A stretch of 44,039 nucleotides of DNA, taken from Clostridiaceae bacterium. Lineage in GTDB: Bacteria > Bacillota > Clostridia > Oscillospirales > Butyricicoccaceae. Position numbers and translations under genes: made by a program. The stretch covers positions 1 to 44,039 of the forward strand of contig JAGZOP010000015.1 in assembly GCA_018383195.1 (NCBI GenBank). Direction: 5' to 3'. Under the pieces are notes generated by a model. That model ran no database searches, was not told the origin of the DNA, and saw only the letters and a program-made list of their open reading frames with translations. Positions 40,457 to 44,039 of this stretch are shown in pieces; the first letter of the stretch is position 1, and each line of letters begins with the position of its first letter.

Positions 40457-41569
40457 ATGAAAAAACTCCCTGAAAAAGTGAACACGGTGCTTTTTGGCGG
40501 CTTTATCGGCGCATTTATGCTAGGCGGCGCTGCTATGCCGGACAAGGTATTTTCCGAGATGGAAAACCGCGCGCTTCAGCAGCAGCCGGTCTTTACGGCA
40601 AGCGGTCTGCTTGCAGGGACCTTTGCGGACGAGACAGAGCGCTATCTTGCAGACCAGTTTATTCTGCGCGATGAGTGCGTCGAAGCCAAAACTGTACTGG
40701 ATGCCATTGCGGGGAAAAAGGAATTCAATGGCGTGTATCTGACCGGAGGACGGCTGATCGAGCGCGTGGATGCGCCCGAAGAAGCGAAGCTTACAACCAA
40801 TATTGCGGCAGTCAAGCACCTTGCGTCCATAATTGACACGCCCTTGACGCTTGCGCTCGCGCCCACAGCGGCAGATGTGTACAAGGAGACCCTGCCCGCC
40901 GGCGCACCGAGCGCAGACCAACAGGCACTGCTCGAGCGCATTGCGCGGGAAACAGGCGTGCCGAACGCCGATCTGGCTTCTGCGCTGCGCAGCCATAAGG
41001 ACGAGTATATCTTCTACCGTACCGACCACCACTGGACTACGCTGGGCGCGTATTACGGCGCGGAAGCGCTGCTCGAAAGCCTCGGCAAGGACATTGCGCC
41101 GCTTTCGTCTTACAAGCCGGAGCGCGTGACCGAGGATTTTAACGGCACGCTGTACTCCTCGTCGGGCGTGCGCACGGTGAAGCTGGATGCAATCGACATT
41201 TACGTGCCGCAGGGAGAGGCGGTGCTCGAATCGTGGCGGAATGGTGCGCCGGAGGAAGAACCGCTTTATAACCGCACATGGCTGGACAAGAAAGACAAAT
41301 ATTCCATGTTCCTTGGCGGAAACCAGCCGCTTGCAGTCATTCGCACGGGCAATCCGGGTGGAAAGCTGCTGCTTGTGCGCGACTCTTACGCGGACTGTCT
41401 GGCACCGTTCCTGATGGAGCAGTATTCTGAAATTCATCTGTTTGATGCACGCTATTTCAAGCAGCCGCTCAGCAGCTATATCGCGCAGCATGAAATTGAT
41501 GAAACCGTACTGCTGTTTTCGCTCAAGAACTTCATTACCGATACCAACCTGCAGCTTGTCTGCAAGTAA
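40457..41569 (+). CDS. DHHW-family protein (AlgX/AlgJ-like acyltransferase partner)
   Basis: 370 residues from the ATG at 40457 (an upstream in-frame GTG lies in the ribosome site region). It has one N-terminal membrane helix (about 8-28) and an extracytoplasmic SGNH-like domain. The name-giving motif is D190-H191-H192-W193 in YRTDHHWTTLGAYYGAEAL, and LLLVRDSYADCLAPFL carries the probable catalytic Ser of the C-terminal block. AlgX and AlgJ use this motif for O-acetylation of alginate. Here it probably receives acyl groups through the MBOAT protein. Confidence 0.9.
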   Translation: MKKLPEKVNTVLFGGFIGAFMLGGAAMPDKVFSEMENRALQQQPVFTASGLLAGTFADETERYLADQFILRDECVEAKTVLDAIAGKKEFNGVYLTGGRLIERVDAPEEAKLTTNIAAVKHLASIIDTPLTLALAPTAADVYKETLPAGAPSADQQALLERIARETGVPNADLASALRSHKDEYIFYRTDHHWTTLGAYYGAEALLESLGKDIAPLSSYKPERVTEDFNGTLYSSSGVRTVKLDAIDIYVPQGEAVLESWRNGAPEEEPLYNRTWLDKKDKYSMFLGGNQPLAVIRTGNPGGKLLLVRDSYADCLAPFLMEQYSEIHLFDARYFKQPLSSYIAQHEIDETVLLFSLKNFITDTNLQLVCK

Positions 41570-41571
41570 CA

Positions 41572-41607
41572 GAGAGCCTTCCCGTATTCAGGGAAGGCTC
41601 TTGCTTT
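41572..41607 (+). terminator. Terminator of the acylation locus
   Basis: AGAGCCTTCCC (41573-41583), 7-base loop, GGGAAGGCTCT (41591-41601), then TTGCTTT. Strong stem, interrupted T run. Confidence 0.82.
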
Positions 41608-41672
41608 ACAGAAAACGGCTGCTGTGATATCCTGAAAATAAAACATTACAGATACCGGGGAGGAAGAGCAAG

Positions 41673-42344
41673 ATGGGAAAAGAATCTGAGCCGGCACAGA
41701 TGTCGGAATCGTTCTGTATTGGTGCAGTTCTGGCAGTCGCAGGCGGTTTTTTTGACGCATATACCTATCTGTGCCGGGGCGGGGTATTCGCCAATGCACA
41801 GACCGGAAATATGGTTCTGCTCGGCGTAAATTTGGCAAATGGAAAGTGGGGGGATGCGCTGCGGTATGTGTTCCCGATTCTGGCGTTCGCACTGGGGGTT
41901 GCAGCGGCAGAATGGGTCAAGCTGCGTTTTAAGGAGCGTAAGGCGAGATTTCACTGGCGGCAGATTGTTGTGCTGCTCGAAATTGTCTGCGTCCTGCTGG
42001 TCGGATTTTTGCCGCAGCAGATGAATTTTTTTGCCAATGCGCTGATTTCGTTCCTCTGCGCGCTGCAAGTGGAGTCGTTCCGCAAAGTGCGCGGCAGCGC
42101 ATTTGCCACGACCATGTGCACCGGGAACCTGCGCTCCGCCACCGAGCAATGGGTGCGCTGGCGTACCGAAAAAGATGAGGCAGCGCGGCGCAAGGCGGTG
42201 CGGTATGGCGCGATTATTGCGTATTTCATCGCCGGTGCAGCGGCAGGCGTTGGATGCTCCGGACTGTGGGGGGACCGCGCGGTGCTGGCGTGCTGCGGGT
42301 TCCTAGGACTGGCGTTTGCGTTCATGTTCCGGGAAACCGTTTAG
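41673..42344 (+). CDS. DUF1275 (YoaK-type) membrane protein
   Basis: 223 residues with about six membrane helices. The family N-terminus is clear: AGGFFDAYTYLCRGGVFANAQTGNMV, then CALQVESFRKV and TTMCTGNLRSA. The function of DUF1275 is unsettled; a transporter role is assumed from topology. The ribosome site is GGGGAGGAAG. Its TAG stop overlaps the stop of the convergent minus-strand gene, and no terminator lies between them. Confidence 0.9.
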   Translation: MGKESEPAQMSESFCIGAVLAVAGGFFDAYTYLCRGGVFANAQTGNMVLLGVNLANGKWGDALRYVFPILAFALGVAAAEWVKLRFKERKARFHWRQIVVLLEIVCVLLVGFLPQQMNFFANALISFLCALQVESFRKVRGSAFATTMCTGNLRSATEQWVRWRTEKDEAARRKAVRYGAIIAYFIAGAAAGVGCSGLWGDRAVLACCGFLGLAFAFMFRETV

Positions 42345-42721
42345 AGCAAATTGGCATAGGTCGGCTTTTCCATTTCGGGGAGCAGGCGCAGCATTGCGCG
42401 CAATTCGCGGAGTTGGAGCAGCGATTCATTTTGGTCGGTGTTGTCAAGCGCCTGACGTGCGCGCTGATAAAGACGGTCGATTTCATCCAGTTCGTTATGG
42501 CGGACCAGTGCGCTGAGCGGCGCACGGCACTGCTGCCAGAGGGCATAGCTGTCCGCCATGGCGCGGTGCGCCTCCGGGAAGCTGCTGGACTGGAGCGCGG
42601 AGTATACCGCGTCGGTTTTGCCTTGAAGTGCGGCAGAGGTGCGCACGATATACCGGTTTGAACAAAAACAGCCCACAGAGAGGGCGAGCATCAGCAGTAC
42701 AGCGGTTACGATTCGTTTCAT
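42341..42721 (-). CDS. DUF4363-type small secreted/membrane-anchored protein
   Basis: 126 residues from the ATG at 42721 (SD AAGGAGGG, inside the end of the upstream gene). It has an N-terminal membrane anchor or signal (about 4-20) and a helical outer domain with conserved-looking W and RHNELDEIDRL. It pairs with the DUF421 gene one base upstream, a recurring DUF421-DUF4363 arrangement in spore-forming Firmicutes. Function unknown. Confidence 0.82.
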   Translation of the reverse strand: MKRIVTAVLLMLALSVGCFCSNRYIVRTSAALQGKTDAVYSALQSSSFPEAHRAMADSYALWQQCRAPLSALVRHNELDEIDRLYQRARQALDNTDQNESLLQLRELRAMLRLLPEMEKPTYANLL

Positions 42722-42722
42722 G

Positions 42723-43397
42723 TTATCCCTCCTTCCGCTGGATGAACTGGTTGCCGCAGTCGTCAAGCGTCATCAGGAACACATCGGTCATGCAGGGCAC
42801 ATTGGCTTTTTTGAGCCGCTTTTCGAGGTCGGATACTTCGAGGTGCAGCAGCTTCAGGTTACTGGGTACCGGCTTGCCGTCGCTCACGACAATGAGCGGG
42901 AGCCCGCTGCCCGGCGGGGTCAGGCTGAGCATTTCAGCAGTCACCGGCTGCTTGGCGGGTTTCAGCACATAGGAAAGCTGGCCGCTCGGTTCAATGACTG
43001 CGCATTTGAGGTCACTAGGGGAAGAAATGTTGTTCTGGCGCAGGGTTTCGATGATTTCGTCCGTTGTCAGGCGGAGTTCACGCATTTTCTGTTGGTCAAA
43101 CTTTCCGCCGCGGATGATGACTGCCGAGCGCCCGTTGAACAGCCGCCGCATCCGCCTGCTTTTCAGGCAAAGGAAGGACACCAGAATCTCGAGTGAGACT
43201 AGCGTGAAAATTGGGATCAGCCCTGCAAACAAGGGGACGGTGACGTCCTGCATGGGGATGGAGGCAAGTTCAGATACCAGAATGGTAATAACGAGCTCGG
43301 AGGGCTCCAGTTCGCCGATCTGCCGCTTGCCCATCAAACGAAGCGCCAGCACAATGGCGGCGTAGAGAATAAATGTTCGGAAAAATGAGATTACCAT
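42723..43397 (-). CDS. DUF421 (YetF/YrbG-type) membrane protein
   Basis: 224 residues from the ATG at 43397; a TTG six codons upstream lies before the GGAG ribosome site. Three N-terminal membrane helices (about 1-78) contain the family motif LMGKRQIGELEPSELVITIL. A cytoplasmic DUF421 domain follows with IIRGGKFDQQKMRELRLTTD. Members such as YetF are inner-membrane proteins found in spore formers with unclear roles. First gene of a two-gene operon. Confidence 0.92.
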   Translation of the reverse strand: MVISFFRTFILYAAIVLALRLMGKRQIGELEPSELVITILVSELASIPMQDVTVPLFAGLIPIFTLVSLEILVSFLCLKSRRMRRLFNGRSAVIIRGGKFDQQKMRELRLTTDEIIETLRQNNISSPSDLKCAVIEPSGQLSYVLKPAKQPVTAEMLSLTPPGSGLPLIVVSDGKPVPSNLKLLHLEVSDLEKRLKKANVPCMTDVFLMTLDDCGNQFIQRKEG

Positions 43398-43453
43398 ATC
43401 AAATCGCTCCAACAATCAAGATGATATTGGTTAGAATGACCGGAAAATGGGGA

Positions 43454-43483
43454 ATTATACACCCTTTCATTACGGAATCTGCA
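43454..43483 (-). promoter_or_regulatory. Probable promoter of the DUF421-DUF4363 operon
   Basis: On the minus strand a perfect TATAAT (43459-43454) lies about 55 bases before the gene. The -35 candidate (TGCAGA, 18-base spacer) is poor. Confidence 0.45.
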
Positions 43484-43500
43484 TAAAGTTAAAGAAATGG

Positions 43501-43529
43501 TTGACATTTGAACCGAGCGTACTTATAAT
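43501..43529 (+). promoter_or_regulatory. Perfect sigma-A promoter of the ilvB T-box transcript
   Basis: TTGACA (43501-43506), 17-base spacer, TATAAT (43524-43529). Both hexamers are at consensus. Confidence 0.92.
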
Positions 43530-43535
43530 AAAAGC

Positions 43536-43817
43536 AATTACAGAATCCAAATGTGATGACCGGGGAAGTAATACCTCCAGACCCATTTCAGAGAGCCGCC
43601 GGAATGGTGCAAGACGGTATGGAGGAGCGTGTGAAAGTCGCCCGCGAGCGGCTGCGTCGAAAAGGGAGATCTCCCGCAGTAGGCGCGGACGGCTGACCGC
43701 CGTTATACGGTTCCGGCGCCCGCAGGGCGCCCGCAGAGTGGTTGCATCCCGTGCAGCAATAAGAGTGGTACCGCAGAGCGTAAGTCTTTGTCTCTTGAAG
43801 AGACAAAGGCTTTTTTT
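43536..43817 (+). promoter_or_regulatory. T-box riboswitch, probably valine-specific
   Basis: The AGTAA motif near 43567 opens stem I; CCTCCA pairs TGGAGG in its upper part. The specifier region reads GAAA-GTC-GCCC; aligned on known leaders (GAA-N-codon-purine), the codon is GTC (43637-43639), valine. The T-box sequence AGAGTGGTACCGC is at 43762-43774, its TGGT fitting a tRNA with discriminator A. Uncharged tRNA-Val would favour read-through into ilvB. It explains most of the 481-base gap 43398-43878. Confidence 0.93.
43786..43817 (+). terminator. T-box terminator
   Basis: CTTTGTCTCT (43786-43795), TGA, AGAGACAAAG (43799-43808), then a T7 run. It is mutually exclusive with the antiterminator formed by the T-box sequence. 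Confidence 0.92.
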
Positions 43818-43878
43818 GTTTTCGGTAGGGAAAATCCGGTTCAGACCGGCTTGTCAGAATGAAGTGAGGGTTAGAACG

Positions 43879-44039
43879 ATGAAATTAAATGGATCACAGA
43901 TTTTGGTTGAGGTCCTGATCGAACAGGGCGTTGACACAATCTTCGGATATCCGGGTGGTGCGGTGCTGAATATTTACGATGCATTGTACCTCAACCGCGA
44001 CCGCATCCGCCACGTGCTGACCGCGCACGAGCAGGGTGC
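43879..44039 (+). CDS. ilvB: Acetolactate synthase large subunit, 5' part
   Basis: The first 53 codons, running off the window. MKLNGSQILVEVLIEQGVDT is followed by IFGYPGGAVLNIYDAL and AHEQG, the thiamine-diphosphate enzyme N-terminus with the cofactor-activating Glu of the HEQG motif. The enzyme condenses pyruvate in valine, leucine and isoleucine synthesis. Control by the T-box fits. The rest lies outside the window. Confidence 0.93.
   Translation, partial: MKLNGSQILVEVLIEQGVDTIFGYPGGAVLNIYDALYLNRDRIRHVLTAHEQG

Noticed and set aside
43588..43806. A 72-codon minus-strand gene across the T-box
   Set aside because: The sequence is fully explained by stem I, the T-box motif and the terminator.

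Overview
The window looks like chromosomal core DNA from a Gram-positive, endospore-lineage member of the Clostridia, probably the Oscillospiraceae/Butyricicoccaceae group. This placement is an inference. It rests on a Firmicutes-type era-yqzL-recO block, a meso-diaminopimelate-type MurE, SpoVD/SpoVE-like division proteins, a GerMN lipoprotein, a tandem glycine riboswitch, a T-box leader and GC-rich coding DNA with AT-rich sigma-A promoters. No rRNA, tRNA, CRISPR array or transposase was seen.

Layout. 1-6134: DNA repair, with recQ (minus) divergent from sbcD-sbcC (plus). 6190-11519: ybeY-dgkA-era-yqzL-recO-mutS2, where yqzL is a 46-residue gene overlapping recO. 11645-12064: a monocistronic HPr/Crh-like gene whose phosphorylatable His15 is Tyr. 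12097-15529: uvrC-rsmD-coaD and a coiled-coil protein. 15541-28985: a reduced division and cell wall (dcw) cluster, mraZ-rsmH-ftsL-PBP-murE-murF-mraY-ftsW-murG-ftsQ-ftsZ, without murD, murC, murB or ftsA. MraZ-type repeats sit just after the mraZ -10.

28986-31541: corA with a structured leader holding a 20-codon ORF, then two small minus-strand cassettes (membrane protein plus XRE repressor). Each cassette has its own consensus promoter and its own palindromic operator. The corA 3' end with its terminator is duplicated on the far side of the first cassette. 31542-33387: a Na+/amino-acid symporter behind a tandem glycine riboswitch and terminator. 33436-37312: the polyamine importer potABCD. 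37489-41607: a GerMN lipoprotein, then an ECF-type promoter driving a DUF4358 lipoprotein, an MBOAT acyltransferase and a DHHW protein, probably a surface-polymer O-acylation module. 41673-43483: a DUF1275 membrane protein converging on a DUF421-DUF4363 operon. 43501-44039: promoter, valine-type T-box and the start of ilvB.

How the genes work together. Most of the window is housekeeping: repair (RecQ, SbcCD, UvrC, RecO), ribosome and rRNA maturation (YbeY, Era, RsmD, RsmH, MutS2), lipid-II synthesis and septation. The accessory novelty lies in the corA leader and duplicated 3' end, the twin XRE cassettes, the His-less HPr and the ECF-driven acylation locus.
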